Part shown: positions 49,791-59,628 of the stretch, piece by piece
Numbering within the stretch: position 1 is the stretch's first letter
Layout: each line of letters opens with the position of its first letter
Origin: SW10 sp965657795
GTDB taxonomy: Bacteria > Verrucomicrobiota > Verrucomicrobiia > Verrucomicrobiales > Akkermansiaceae
Assembly: GCA_965657795.1 (NCBI GenBank)
Contig: CBFHQJ010000004.1
Coordinates: forward strand, 29,128-93,127
Direction of reading: 5' to 3'
Length of the DNA: 64,000 bases
Made by a program: the position numbers and the translations under genes
Notes under the pieces: model-generated
Told to the model about the DNA's origin: nothing
The model's database searches: none
Seen by the model: only the letters and a program-made list of their open reading frames with translations

Positions 49791-50573
49791 ATGAAACTGA
49801 CGAAGACAAAACAATTGATCTCATTTTGTGCGGCATTCTCCCTGATCGGAGCGGTTGCCAATGCCAAGAAACCCGAGGAGCAGGCGGGCTACGACAAGTC
49901 CAAGGATCTTGGAGTCAAGGCTCCTGACGGCGCGGACACCCCGTTTGACGGAACGATGGAATCGGTCAAAAAGAATTGGGAGATGTGGCCCAAGAAGGAC
50001 ATGGACATTACCTGGAAAGTGGTAAAAAGCCCCACCGATGACAGCAAGGTCCTGATGACCGATGGCGGCAAAAAATGGGGAACCCACGATATCGTCACCA
50101 AGAAAAAGTATCATGATTTCGAGGGGCATGTGGAATTTGTCATGATGGGCGCGCGCGGTGATGATAAGGCCGAGGGGTATGCCAACAGCGGGGTTTATAT
50201 GCAGAATCGCCACGAGCTTCAGATCGAGTCCCCGAAAGGGAAGAACATCAAGGATCCTTACGGTTGGAAAATCGGACCCCACGGGATTGGAGCCGTTTGC
50301 ATGGAGCATGTTCCCAAGGGAAATGCCTGGCGCCCCAACGGAGAGTGGCATTCGTTTCACTTCATTTTCAAAGCCGGCGAATGGGAAGGTGATAAGATGA
50401 AGGAGCCGGCCCGCCTCACCCTTTGGTGGAATGGAATCAAGGTTCATGACAATGTCCCCGTTAAGCACGCTAATGGTGGCGTTAAGAACGGTGGAAGTGA
50501 TGAGCCTCTTAAGCTTCAGGAGCACGGACAGGACGTGCGCTTCCGTAACATTTGGATCAAGGAAATGAAGTAA
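49791..50573 (+). CDS. 3-keto-disaccharide hydrolase (DUF1080), secreted
   Basis: 260 residues from the ATG at 49791 (KLTKTKQLISFCAAFSLIGAVANA signal). DUF1080 features: P-F-D-G-T-M-E-S-V-K-K-N-W-E-M-W, D-F-E-G-H-V-E-F-V-M, the N-S-G-V-Y-M-Q-N-R-H-E-L-Q-I segment with GWKIG, W-H-S-F-H-F-I-F-K-A-G, V-H-D-N-V-P-V, E-P-L-K-L-Q-E-H-G-Q-D-V-R-F-R-N-I-W-I. DUF1080 enzymes cleave glycosidic bonds in 3-keto sugars and work with Gfo/Idh/MocA oxidoreductases such as that at 13398. The gene is compact for the family (one domain). A strong terminator follows. Confidence 0.93.
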   Translation: MKLTKTKQLISFCAAFSLIGAVANAKKPEEQAGYDKSKDLGVKAPDGADTPFDGTMESVKKNWEMWPKKDMDITWKVVKSPTDDSKVLMTDGGKKWGTHDIVTKKKYHDFEGHVEFVMMGARGDDKAEGYANSGVYMQNRHELQIESPKGKNIKDPYGWKIGPHGIGAVCMEHVPKGNAWRPNGEWHSFHFIFKAGEWEGDKMKEPARLTLWWNGIKVHDNVPVKHANGGVKNGGSDEPLKLQEHGQDVRFRNIWIKEMK

Positions 50574-50595
50574 GCTAATTTCAAATCGGAATTTC

Positions 50596-50633
50596 ACCCG
50601 TAATGGTCTTGTGCCATTGCGGGTTTTCTTTTG
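50596..50633 (+). terminator. Intrinsic terminator after DUF1080
   Basis: ACCCGTAATGG pairs with CCATTGCGGGT (11 bp, one G-T pair) around TCTTGTG, followed by TTTCTTTT. Ends the DUF1080 transcript 22 bp after its stop. Confidence 0.88.
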
Positions 50634-50675
50634 CTGCTTTCTATCAGCTTCCGGTTCGGGTAGTCCTTGCAGCCT

Positions 50676-53600
50676 ATGAGGATCTTGAACTTCGTGTTTT
50701 TCGGGTTGTTGGGTTTGTGCAGTTCGGTGATGGCCCAGACCGAAATCCTGGCGATTGAATTCAATCAAGATGATCAAGCAGGGTTTGATATTTGGCCTTC
50801 GGCATTTTCGGGATCGACCTCGACGGCCAACTTTTCGACTGACGCAGGGATCACTTCGGGGACGACTACGGTGCAGGTCGTTACGAGTACGACTTTTGGA
50901 GTCCCTGGGAATCGGGGGAGTGTGAATGGAAATCCTGCGGGGTATAGTTTTCAGCGGCTCTATGAAGATCTCTTGATCGCAACTTCGCCGACCGGGTTTC
51001 TCACTCTGAATTTCAGCGGTTTGAATCCTAGTCAGACCTACGAACTGACACTTTACGCCTGGGATCCGGGCTCGAACGAAGGGAACAACAAAGTCTGGAC
51101 CGTGACCTCGGGGTCAGGTGACCCGGGGTCGGCCTCGGTGAATTTTCAAGATTCTCTGGTGGATAATGAATCCTTCGCAATGGTCTTTGAAATCGAGACG
51201 ACGGCCACGGGAACTTTTCAACTGAGAAACACTGGAGGGCTTTCTCAGTCCGCGATCAATGGCTTCATTTTAGCGGCGGGCGAAGTCGATCCCAACGCAC
51301 CTCCGGAGATCGTCTCACAACCGCAGGCGGTTTGGGACGGAGGGGAAGAGTTTGTGATCGAAGTTGAGGTGAGTGGACCAGAGCCGATTTCGTTTCAGTG
51401 GTTTTTGGATGGAGCGCCCATCGCGGGAGCAATTTCCCAAGAGCTGACCTTGGCTGCTGTCGAATGGGATCAGGAGGGTGACTACACGGTGAGGGTAACC
51501 AACGCGAACGGCTTTGTTGATTCGGAAGCGGCTGGCATCACCATCGATATTCCGGAGTTTCCGACCCGTGAGGAGCTCACTTATGAACCGCTTGGGCCAT
51601 CGTCGCGCCGTACTGGCATTACCATTTCAGAAATTCTCTACCATCCGGCGCAACGGACCGACGGGCGCGAGCTTGAGTTTATCGAATTGTATAATTCCCA
51701 ACCCTGGGCAGAGGATCTTTCCGGGTGGCGATTGAGTGGCGAAGCGGACTACGTTTTCCCGGAAGGCACCCTGATTCCAGGATTGGGATTTCTGGTGGTG
51801 GCCCGCGTGCCTGCTGACGTTGAGAGTGAACTTGGTGCGACGGGAGTTTTGGGACCGTGGTCGGGGAATCTTTCGAATGATGGGGGGCGGATTCGACTGA
51901 GGAAGCCTTCAGATGCCATCGTTCAGGAAGTGAATTATCGTGATAGCTTCCCTTGGCCGGCGTCGGCGGATGGAGCCGGGCATTCCTTGATTCTGGCGCG
52001 CGCGACTTATGGTGAGGGCGACGAACGGGCTTGGGAGGCAAGCCACTCGGTTGGAGGGTCACCGGGTGCTCTTGACCCGGTTCCAGGCGATGCTCTGGAC
52101 CAGGTTTTTGTGACGGCTGTGCTGAGCAATTCGGAAGCTCCCGAAATTGATTTTATCGAGTTGCGGAATGCGGCTCCGACTCTGGTCGATCTATCGGGTT
52201 GCACGCTCAGTGATGCTCGTGACACTTTAGCACGTTTTCAGATTCCAAATGGGACGTCGATTGCGGCGGGAGGAGTGATTCGCTTCGATGAGTCGCAATT
52301 GGGCTTTGCTTTGGGGGCTAATGGCGATGCGGTTTACTTAACCGATTCGTCCGGAGAGCGGGTGCTGGATGCGGTCGTTCTTCCGGCGTCAGCGACCGGG
52401 GTTCCTTTTGTCCGCTTGCGAAGCGACGCCCCGTTGCGCGCTCAGTCCGGACCTTCGGTGGTCATTAATGAAATTATGTTTCACCCGCCCACCGAAGATA
52501 GCGATGATGAGTGGATCGAGCTCCATAATCCGGGACCAAATGTGATTGATTTGAGCGGCTGGGCTTTCACTGATGGAGTGGACTTTGTGTTTCCCAATGG
52601 CAGTCAAATTGCCGGAGGCGGTTTCCTCGTAATTGCGAAGGATCGGGTGCGGACGCTCTCGAATCATCCGGATCTGGATGGGAATCTTGTCGTCGGTGAC
52701 TATGAGGGAACTCTTTCCGATGGTGGCGAGCGGGTGGCTTTATCGAAAATCGATAGTGGGTTTTTGGTGGTCGTAGATGAGGTGACTTATCGGGATTCCG
52801 ATCGTTGGCATCGTTTCGCGGACGGTCGTGGCGCCACCCTCGAGCGACGTGATCCGGAAGCCGATTCGGCCGGGCCTTCCAACTGGGTTGATAGCGATGA
52901 GTCCGCGAAGTCAGAGTGGACCAATGTTGAGTTCACCGGGACTTTGGCACACGGTAACAGTGCCGCTCCGGCGAACCAAGTGCAGATGTTTTTGTTGGGA
53001 GCGGGTGAGGCTTTGGTCGACCAGGTTGAGGTGATTCCAGAGGGTGGTTCCAACATCCTCGCAAACGGGGGGTTCGAGAGCGGAACTTCGGGATGGTTTT
53101 TTCAAGGCAACCAGAGGCGGTCGCGTTTGGAAACGAGCGAGGCCTTTGCTGGTGGGAGTTCGCTGCGCTTAGTTGCGAGTCGTCGGGGCGATCCCGGGCC
53201 GAATCGGGCGCGTGCTCCTTTGACCCGGACTCTTGCTGCTGGATCCCGGGCGACCTTGCGGGCGAAAGTTCGTTGGCTCGCGGGACATCCCGAGTATCTT
53301 CTTCGCTTCCGGGGCAACTGGCTTGAAGCCAAGGGACGCTTGGGGGTGCCGACCAACCTTGGGACTCCGGGATCGGTCAATAGTCGGGCCGTGGCCAATG
53401 CGGGGCCGCAGATTGACGAGGTGATGCATCGTCCGGTGCTGCCGGAAGCGGGTGACGACATCAGTGTTTATGCCGAAGTTGGTGACCGTGATGGTTTGGG
53501 ATCAGTGGTGTTGCGTTATCGTATTGATCCTTCTTCGACAACAGTGGATTTGCCCATGAACGACGAGGGGGCAGGCGCGGATTTAACGGCGGGCGATGGT

Positions 53601-55808
53601 ATTTTCTCTGCCGAGATTCCGGGACAGGGAAGCGGAACCTTGATTGCTTTCCAGGTGGTGGCTGCCGATTCCGCATCAAGTGAGTCGGTGTTTCCTCCGG
53701 GTGGCGAAGCGCTGATCCGGACGGGTGAGCCTGCCAATGGAGAGGCATTTGGAACCTACCGGATGTGGGTCACCCGGGCGTCGTTGAACGAGTGGGATGG
53801 CCAGCCATTTCGCAGCAACGATCCTTTCCCAATCACTTTTGTCTCAAATGGTTCACGGGTCGTTTATGATGCTGGTGCCTTTTATGGGGGAAACAAGGAT
53901 TCACACAGTTTCCCAACTGAAGGTTCGGTGTCTTACGATGTGACTTTACCTGATCATCATGAGTTTTTGGGAGCCGATAAGCTGACGCTCGATTACCCGG
54001 TGCGCGATGCCACCAACCAGCGGGAGCAAACGATGCATTGGTTCGCGGATCAATTGAAACTTCCGACTTTGCATCGGCGAGACATCTATCTCTACATGAA
54101 CGGCATTCGTCGTCGCACGATCTATCACGATGCCGAGCAGCCGGATGGAGTCCTGGCGAACTCGCATTTCCCGGGTGATGACGGTGAGCTTTTTAAGACC
54201 AGCAATGATAATGAGACGAGCGATTCCGGAGTGAGAACGCGGCCTTTTGTAAGGAACATCATCGACGTCTTTGAGGCCGATGGAATGATTCGGCCGGCCC
54301 GTTATCGTTGGACCACCGGAGCGCGTGCGCGGGGGAGTCGCACTCGTTTGGATGATACCAGTATTTTGGAATTGATGAGGCGGGCCGACGACACCGGGCC
54401 TGATTACGAAGAGCGATTGCTTGAGATCATCGACATGGAGAACTGGATGCGAACGTGGGCCATGATTGATCTCGGTTCTTTCTGGGATGCTTTTGGAAAT
54501 ACGAATTACAAGAACAGCTATATCTACAAACCGAGTGATTCCGGGTGGGTGCAATTTGTCTGGGATATGGACGTTGGTTTGGGGGTCGATGGAAGAGATC
54601 CTCCGACGCAAGCGCTCTTTCCCTCGAACGTGGATGCCAATCTCAAGCGAATGTATGAGACTCCCACCTTTATCCGGGCTTACTGGCGAGCCATGGACGA
54701 GTCCCTCGGATCGTTCTATTCGACCGCTGGAGTGACGCCCTTGCTGGAGCGGAAGCGGGCGGCCTATGCGGCGGCGGGTTTGAATTTCACTTCACCTTTT
54801 GTGCCAAGCGGTGCGGGGCGTTCGATTCCCCAGTTCATTGAACAGCGGGCGGCTTTCATTCAGCCTCAACTTGATGCGGTCAACGAGCCTTTAGAGTTCA
54901 CCGAGCCCGCGGATGGCAGCACATTAACAACCCCCTTTATTACCCTCACGGGAACAGCCCCCGTCGATGTGGTGGCCATAGAGGTGAATGGTATTTCGTT
55001 GCAGCTTGATTGGACTAGTCCTGGAGATTGGAGTGCTCCCTTTGCTCTGAAGGGTGGTGAAAATGTCCTTTCGATTCAGGCTTTTAATTCGGAAGGAATA
55101 GAGATTGGCAGTGAAGTGAGAACCGTCACCTTCACGGGAGTGGAGGCCTGGCCGCCTCTCGTCATCAATGAGTGGATGGCTGACAATGAAAGCGCCTTCG
55201 CGGATCAGGCGGATGGCGATTTTGAAGATTGGATCGAATTGGCAAATCCCGGGCCTATGGCGGCAGATCTTACCGGCTGGTTTCTCAGTGACGATCCAAA
55301 CGAGCCTTTTAAATATCAAATTCCATTTGGTTACAGTATTGCGCCCGGAGATCTTTTTCTGGCCTGGGCGGACGATGAGGTGGCGCAGAATGATGCTGCC
55401 TTCAGTGCGGAATTACACCTTCTTTTCAAGCTGGCTGCGGGAGGCGAAAGCATCCTGCTCTCTGCACCTGACGGGACTCTGATTGATCGGGTGGATTTCG
55501 GACGTCAGTCACAGGACAAGACGATGGGGCGCGCCGGAGAAGATATCGTGGCCTTGGCCCAGCCGACACCACGAATCATAAATACGATTCCGGCGGTGGG
55601 TCCAACTGCGACCTATGTGGTTGAGGGTGACGTGTTGACCTTCACGGTCACAACCGAGCCCGGTTTTTTGTATCAGGCCGAGTTCAGTTCTGATCTTCAA
55701 AGCTGGGAGCCACTTGGAGGAAGCGTTCTCTCGGATAGCCCGACCACGATCTTCACTGACACCACTCAGGCCGATCGGAGATTTTATCGATTCCGGCGTA
55801 TCCCTTGA
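50676..55808 (+). CDS. Giant CotH-kinase / lamin-tail surface protein, 1710 aa
   Basis: Start at ATG 50676 (RILNFVFFGLLGLCSSVMAQ signal). Order: N-terminal beta domain (~20-205); Ig-like (~210-300, FVIEVEV...FQWFLDGAPI...DYTVRVTNANG); lamin-tail domain 1 (~314, ISEILYHPAQ...FIELYN); a further lamin-tail-like stretch (~480-580); lamin-tail 2 (~595, VVINEIMFHPP...WIELHN); jelly-roll (~790-890); Ig-like (~925-1040); CotH kinase-like (~1044-1395, with N-T-N-Y-K-N-S-Y-I-Y and V-W-D-M-D-V-G-L-G); beta domain; lamin-tail 3 (~1494, LVINEWMADN); and the C-terminal module (F-S-S-D-L-Q-S-W ... R-R-F-Y-R-F-R-R). CotH domains phosphorylate proteins; combined with lamin tails they are common in PVC secretomes. 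Target unknown. Confidence 0.93.
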   Translation: MRILNFVFFGLLGLCSSVMAQTEILAIEFNQDDQAGFDIWPSAFSGSTSTANFSTDAGITSGTTTVQVVTSTTFGVPGNRGSVNGNPAGYSFQRLYEDLLIATSPTGFLTLNFSGLNPSQTYELTLYAWDPGSNEGNNKVWTVTSGSGDPGSASVNFQDSLVDNESFAMVFEIETTATGTFQLRNTGGLSQSAINGFILAAGEVDPNAPPEIVSQPQAVWDGGEEFVIEVEVSGPEPISFQWFLDGAPIAGAISQELTLAAVEWDQEGDYTVRVTNANGFVDSEAAGITIDIPEFPTREELTYEPLGPSSRRTGITISEILYHPAQRTDGRELEFIELYNSQPWAEDLSGWRLSGEADYVFPEGTLIPGLGFLVVARVPADVESELGATGVLGPWSGNLSNDGGRIRLRKPSDAIVQEVNYRDSFPWPASADGAGHSLILARATYGEGDERAWEASHSVGGSPGALDPVPGDALDQVFVTAVLSNSEAPEIDFIELRNAAPTLVDLSGCTLSDARDTLARFQIPNGTSIAAGGVIRFDESQLGFALGANGDAVYLTDSSGERVLDAVVLPASATGVPFVRLRSDAPLRAQSGPSVVINEIMFHPPTEDSDDEWIELHNPGPNVIDLSGWAFTDGVDFVFPNGSQIAGGGFLVIAKDRVRTLSNHPDLDGNLVVGDYEGTLSDGGERVALSKIDSGFLVVVDEVTYRDSDRWHRFADGRGATLERRDPEADSAGPSNWVDSDESAKSEWTNVEFTGTLAHGNSAAPANQVQMFLLGAGEALVDQVEVIPEGGSNILANGGFESGTSGWFFQGNQRRSRLETSEAFAGGSSLRLVASRRGDPGPNRARAPLTRTLAAGSRATLRAKVRWLAGHPEYLLRFRGNWLEAKGRLGVPTNLGTPGSVNSRAVANAGPQIDEVMHRPVLPEAGDDISVYAEVGDRDGLGSVVLRYRIDPSSTTVDLPMNDEGAGADLTAGDGIFSAEIPGQGSGTLIAFQVVAADSASSESVFPPGGEALIRTGEPANGEAFGTYRMWVTRASLNEWDGQPFRSNDPFPITFVSNGSRVVYDAGAFYGGNKDSHSFPTEGSVSYDVTLPDHHEFLGADKLTLDYPVRDATNQREQTMHWFADQLKLPTLHRRDIYLYMNGIRRRTIYHDAEQPDGVLANSHFPGDDGELFKTSNDNETSDSGVRTRPFVRNIIDVFEADGMIRPARYRWTTGARARGSRTRLDDTSILELMRRADDTGPDYEERLLEIIDMENWMRTWAMIDLGSFWDAFGNTNYKNSYIYKPSDSGWVQFVWDMDVGLGVDGRDPPTQALFPSNVDANLKRMYETPTFIRAYWRAMDESLGSFYSTAGVTPLLERKRAAYAAAGLNFTSPFVPSGAGRSIPQFIEQRAAFIQPQLDAVNEPLEFTEPADGSTLTTPFITLTGTAPVDVVAIEVNGISLQLDWTSPGDWSAPFALKGGENVLSIQAFNSEGIEIGSEVRTVTFTGVEAWPPLVINEWMADNESAFADQADGDFEDWIELANPGPMAADLTGWFLSDDPNEPFKYQIPFGYSIAPGDLFLAWADDEVAQNDAAFSAELHLLFKLAAGGESILLSAPDGTLIDRVDFGRQSQDKTMGRAGEDIVALAQPTPRIINTIPAVGPTATYVVEGDVLTFTVTTEPGFLYQAEFSSDLQSWEPLGGSVLSDSPTTIFTDTTQADRRFYRFRRIP

Positions 55809-56083
55809 TCACTTGGCATTGATTTCTTCGACGACCTTGAAGTTGTCGAAGGAGGCGTGAACGGTGGTGAACTTTTTTACTTTGTCTGGCGGGGTGCACT
55901 TGAGGGAGTGGCCTCCGAGGAAGGTGCTAAAAGGAATTGGCTGATGGCGGTTTCCGGGCCGTCGACGCCCCGGAACTCAACGCCCTGAATTTTGGTTGCT
56001 TGTTTACCTTCGATCAGGATTAGGGTGAAGCCATCTGATTGCAAGAGGGATTTGTTTTGGCGCCGGGGCACCGAAAGGTTCAT
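55809..56083 (-). pseudogene. Decayed/frameshifted gene remnant
   Basis: On the minus strand one frame from the ATG at 56083 reads DGFTLILIEGKQATKIQGVEF and then loses sense. Shifting frame around 55935-55960, the sequence continues HQPIPFSTFLGGHSL, CTPPDKVKKF and ASFDNFKVVEEINAK and stops at 55811-55809. The two parts look like one beta-sandwich C-terminus split by a frameshift. No upstream portion is present. It is a truncated remnant or contains a sequencing error. It lies tail to tail with the CotH gene ending at 55808. Confidence 0.5.
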
Positions 56084-56107
56084 TCAGGAAAGAGAGTAGC
56101 TTGTGTT

Positions 56108-57982
56108 GTGATTCGATTTCTTCTTCCGTTGATACTGTGCGCTTCGTTCGCACTTGGTGGTGACTTGAAGGAAACTCTGCCACCCTTGCAGGATGGCAAG
56201 GTTCCTTCCAATGTGGACGAGCTTTGGCAGGGCTTCGATCCGCGGGCCGAGCCGCTGGATGTTGAGGTTTTAAAGGGCTGGGAAGAAGAGGGTGTTGTCT
56301 TCCGGTTGCTCCGGTATCGCATCGGAGTTTTCAAAGGAAAGAAGGCGATGATGGCGGGCATCTTCGGTTATCCCAAAGGTGCGAAGAGTTTGCCGGGATT
56401 GGTTCAGATTCATGGTGGCGGGCAGTATGCGGATCACAAGGCGGTGGTTACCAATGCCAAACGCGGTTATGCCACGATCTCCATTTCATGGGCGGGGAGA
56501 ATTAGTGCGCCGGACTACCGGGTAGGACCGAATGAGGTGAAGTTGTTTTGGCAAGGAGAGAAGGACAACCCAAGTTATCGGGTCACGACTGATTGGGGCG
56601 CGTTGGATGGTTATCACGCTCCCTCCCGTAATCCCGGGAATGTCTTTCCAAAATTGATGGGACCTGCTTCCTGGACACTGGATCCGGTGAAGTCGCCGCG
56701 TAACAACGGCTGGTTTTTGTGCGCGTTGGGAGCGCGGCGGGCGCTCACGTTTTTGGAACAACAACCACAAGTGGACCCGAGCTGCTTGGGTGTTTATGGA
56801 CACTCGATGGGTGGAAAATTGACGGTGCTGACTACGGGTGCGGATGACCGGGTGAAGGCGGCGGCGCCCTCGTGTGGAGGGATCAGTGATCGCTACAATA
56901 CTGATCCACTTTTCAGAACCACTATTGGGGATGATGTCTATCTTCCAAGGATCAAATGCCCCATTTTCTTTTTGAGTCCGGCGAACGATTTTCATGGTCG
57001 CATCAACGATCTGCAGTCGGCGATTCATGAGGTTCAATCGTCAAACGTCCGGATGAGCAGCGCCCCGCACCACAACCACCAGGACAACTCGGGTTATGAA
57101 GTGGCGACCCAGTTGTGGTTTGATGAGCATTTAAAAGGGGAGTTTAAAGTCCCTGAAACTCCTTCTACCAAATTGATGTTGCGGGAGGGAAGAAGGCCGA
57201 GGTTCATTATATTACCGGACCGTTCCCGGGAGATCCTGTCGGTCGATGTTTACTACACCCAGCAGGGTGAAATGGTGGATGGGCCCGGCAATATGGAGAA
57301 CACCAAAAACCGGTTTTGGCATCATGTGAAAGCGAGCCCCGGCAAGGGGGATTGGGTCGCGGATATTCCCTTTGTCGATCCTGAACGCCCGCTCTGGATT
57401 TATGCCAACGTGAGCTATCCTCTTGAAGAGAAGATTGTCGGAGCCGGTTATTATTATGGAACTTATGAGGCTGATCATTTTGTTGTCTCCAGCCCCATGA
57501 CGATGCTCGATTCAGCAAAGCTCAAGAAACTGGGCATCGCCAATTCTTTTAAAACCTCGACGATGATTGAGGATTTTGTCGAAGGTTGGGAAAAGGAATG
57601 GTTTACCTACCGGGAGAAGGAATGGGGGCGCAAAACCCACAAGGTTTATGATCCAAGATGGAAAGCGCCGGAGGAAGCAAAACTGTCCTTCGAAATCCGT
57701 GCAGAGAAAGCGAATACGCTTGTGATTGGAATCGATCACTTTGCCACCGAAGTAAAAATCAAAGGCGGAAGTGAGTGGCAGTCAGTGGAGCTGAACCCGG
57801 CTCGGTTTGTGGATGCCGATGGTGGTGGCTTAGAAAGTTGGGATGGGATCAAGGAGCTCCGCTATGGACCGACTGATGCGGTCCGTTCCATTCAGAGAGG
57901 AAGCAAGACACGCAAATCCTTTGGCGGGCCCTGGATCGGGGCAAGCCCGGCACTTCGTAATCTTCGTTGGACGGAGGAGTGA
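56108..57982 (+). CDS. Large secreted alpha/beta hydrolase (acetyl-esterase-like)
   Basis: 624 residues from GTG at 56108, where a signal peptide starts (IRFLLPLILCASFALGG); the frame is open back to a TTG at 56039 that gives no signal. Alpha/beta hydrolase core: L-P-G-L-V-Q-I-H-G-G-G-Q-Y, a nucleophile elbow G-V-Y-G-H-S-M-G-G-K-L-T, and A-P-H-H-N-H-Q-D-N-S-G holding the probable catalytic His; FLSPANDFHGR may hold the acid. About 270 C-terminal residues extend beyond the core with beta-rich sequence (DVYYTQQGEMVDG, WIYANVSYPL, SFEIRAEKANTLVIGID), possibly a carbohydrate-binding-like domain. Likely an esterase for decorated polysaccharides. Confidence 0.85.
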   Translation: MIRFLLPLILCASFALGGDLKETLPPLQDGKVPSNVDELWQGFDPRAEPLDVEVLKGWEEEGVVFRLLRYRIGVFKGKKAMMAGIFGYPKGAKSLPGLVQIHGGGQYADHKAVVTNAKRGYATISISWAGRISAPDYRVGPNEVKLFWQGEKDNPSYRVTTDWGALDGYHAPSRNPGNVFPKLMGPASWTLDPVKSPRNNGWFLCALGARRALTFLEQQPQVDPSCLGVYGHSMGGKLTVLTTGADDRVKAAAPSCGGISDRYNTDPLFRTTIGDDVYLPRIKCPIFFLSPANDFHGRINDLQSAIHEVQSSNVRMSSAPHHNHQDNSGYEVATQLWFDEHLKGEFKVPETPSTKLMLREGRRPRFIILPDRSREILSVDVYYTQQGEMVDGPGNMENTKNRFWHHVKASPGKGDWVADIPFVDPERPLWIYANVSYPLEEKIVGAGYYYGTYEADHFVVSSPMTMLDSAKLKKLGIANSFKTSTMIEDFVEGWEKEWFTYREKEWGRKTHKVYDPRWKAPEEAKLSFEIRAEKANTLVIGIDHFATEVKIKGGSEWQSVELNPARFVDADGGGLESWDGIKELRYGPTDAVRSIQRGSKTRKSFGGPWIGASPALRNLRWTEE

Positions 57983-58014
57983 GTATTGACCAACGACTTG
58001 GTCGTTTAAGGTGA

Positions 58015-58620
58015 CTACATGGGCCTTGTCGGCGAGATGATTTCACCGGGTCTAATATAGTCGTCTTTCAGACGAGTGAATTTTGATTGGACTGCTTGAT
58101 CTAGCTCGGATCCCTGCTCGGTAAGATATTTTTTAAGCTGGAGTTGAACGAGAAGACGATTTCCAGACTTCAGGAGATCCCGGTAGGCTGCGAGATACTC
58201 GATGCTTTTTTCATGGGAAAGGCATTGGAGAAGGGCTTCGGTTGTAGATCCGTCGCCTCTGGAAAGGAATGTATAGGCGATCAACTTCTCATAAGCATCA
58301 TCGTTGCCGAGGGAGGGATGATCTCGGGCATTTTTGAGATATGGGATGACTTCGAGGCCGTCAGGTGCTTTCTCTTCTAGTTCTTTGACCTGTGGAAAAT
58401 TTTTAGCGATGAGGTCGAGTTCTTCTAGCTGCGCTTCTTCACGATTTAGATCAGCTTGTTTCAACTCTGCAATAACCCGGTTCAAGTCTTCGGCGTCTAT
58501 TTTAGGGGGTGGTGATGGCGCACTTTTGTCCGAGAAAAATCCGGTCGCTAGGATTTTCACCATAAAGGCTCCGAATAGCCAGGCGACCCAGACATAGATT
58601 TTACTTCTCCTCGCCTCCAT
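58015..58620 (-). CDS. Membrane-anchored helical protein in the Hsp70 operon
   Basis: 201 residues. N-terminal membrane segment (IYVWVAWLFGAFMVKILATGF) then a Pro stretch and an acidic helical body (DAEDLNRVIAELKQADLNREEAQLEELDL) with probable helical hairpins. No family recognised. The gene lies 102 bp downstream of the J-like gene and on the same strand as the Hsp70. In E. coli the HscC-type Hsp70 works with membrane-anchored J-proteins; here the anchor and the J-like domain are on separate proteins (inference). Confidence 0.7.
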   Translation of the reverse strand: MEARRSKIYVWVAWLFGAFMVKILATGFFSDKSAPSPPPKIDAEDLNRVIAELKQADLNREEAQLEELDLIAKNFPQVKELEEKAPDGLEVIPYLKNARDHPSLGNDDAYEKLIAYTFLSRGDGSTTEALLQCLSHEKSIEYLAAYRDLLKSGNRLLVQLQLKKYLTEQGSELDQAVQSKFTRLKDDYIRPGEIISPTRPM

Positions 58621-58722
58621 TTTCTTCGAAAGGACAACTTCTTCGCGTCGCAGTTCTCTTTTTTGCTCAATTAGGTGTCCGATTTCTTCGGGAAGGACTT
58701 GGCAAAGGAAATCGTAGCCCTG

Positions 58723-59628
58723 TCAATCAGGGTCAAAGTTTTTGACAAGTTGAAGAACGGCATTTCTGCATTCTTCGCTCTCCCAATCCGAATTTTCGGG
58801 AGTGGTGAGACTGGCTGCCCAAAATTCTCTTTGGTCTTCTGGAAAGAAGGTGAAGACCGCGCCCAAGGTGATTCGGTTTTCCAGCCCCGGGAGGCGCCAT
58901 TCCCGATCGGACTTAGGCAGCCATTCGAAGGCGATGTTCAACATGTCCTCAGCCAGGTTAGGAGCGATGACGCTCAGCGCATCGGCAAGGGAGGCTGCCA
59001 CTTGGCCGGTGGACTCGTTTTTGAGAATCTCCTTGGCGTCTTTGATTGCTCCAGCAAAATCTTTGAGCGCTACAAATCGATTTATTTGGACCCAAAAACT
59101 GATGGTTCGAAGCGAGAGAGAGCAATGATCTGTTGAGATCTCTCGCATGAGAATTGGGAAAGAGATCGCTTCAAAGAAGATCTCTTGAGTCTCTCCTTGA
59201 ATCAATTCAAGAACGCGCTCCCAGATTCTGAGTGAGTTGGGGAATCCGGCGAGAGTTACGTCGAGATTTTGAATGGCAATCTCGGTTTTTTGGGTATCAC
59301 CGGATCGAACGGCTGCGCTGATTTGCGCGGCGTTCTCTTTGACCTTGTCAGGGAAGATGTGGATGTCTGAGCGAGCTGCAGGGGGTGCTTCTTCGACCTC
59401 TTCAGTGAGGATTGGAGCAAGCTCATTGATGGGAGCGATTTTCGACAAGCCTTCAGATTCTCGACACTTCACATGATCGAGAGCCCGGGTATATGTCTGA
59501 TGGAGTCGTTCGAAGCCTGCGGGATCTTTCTCCGGGCGAAACTGCCGAAGCTGCTTGGCGTAAGCCCGCTTCACGTCCCGGACGGACGCGTCGGTTTCAT
59601 CAATCCCGAGTAGATCCCAATCGATCAT
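58723..59628 (-). CDS. J-domain-like co-chaperone lacking HPD
   Basis: 301 residues. N-terminus is J-domain-like: D-W-D-L-L-G-I-D-E-T-D-A-S-V-R-D-V-K-R-A-Y-A-K-Q-L-R-Q-F-R-P-E-K-D-P-A-G-F-E-R-L-H-Q-T-Y. The H-P-D tripeptide that activates Hsp70 ATPase is replaced by R-P-E, a variant seen in a group of DnaJ-like proteins with the R-P-E-x-D-P-x-G-F wording. The rest (~85-301) is helical and without an identified family. The ATG overlaps the end of the Hsp70 gene by 4 bp, so the two are translated together. Confidence 0.82.
   Translation of the reverse strand: MIDWDLLGIDETDASVRDVKRAYAKQLRQFRPEKDPAGFERLHQTYTRALDHVKCRESEGLSKIAPINELAPILTEEVEEAPPAARSDIHIFPDKVKENAAQISAAVRSGDTQKTEIAIQNLDVTLAGFPNSLRIWERVLELIQGETQEIFFEAISFPILMREISTDHCSLSLRTISFWVQINRFVALKDFAGAIKDAKEILKNESTGQVAASLADALSVIAPNLAEDMLNIAFEWLPKSDREWRLPGLENRITLGAVFTFFPEDQREFWAASLTTPENSDWESEECRNAVLQLVKNFDPD

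Noticed and set aside
49821..50777. 318-codon antisense frame over the DUF1080 gene
   Set aside because: Antisense shadow of a gene with unmistakable DUF1080 motifs and its own terminator.
57991..58006. AACGAC-TTG-GTCGTT hairpin after the esterase gene
   Set aside because: Only six base pairs and no T-run; too weak to call a terminator.
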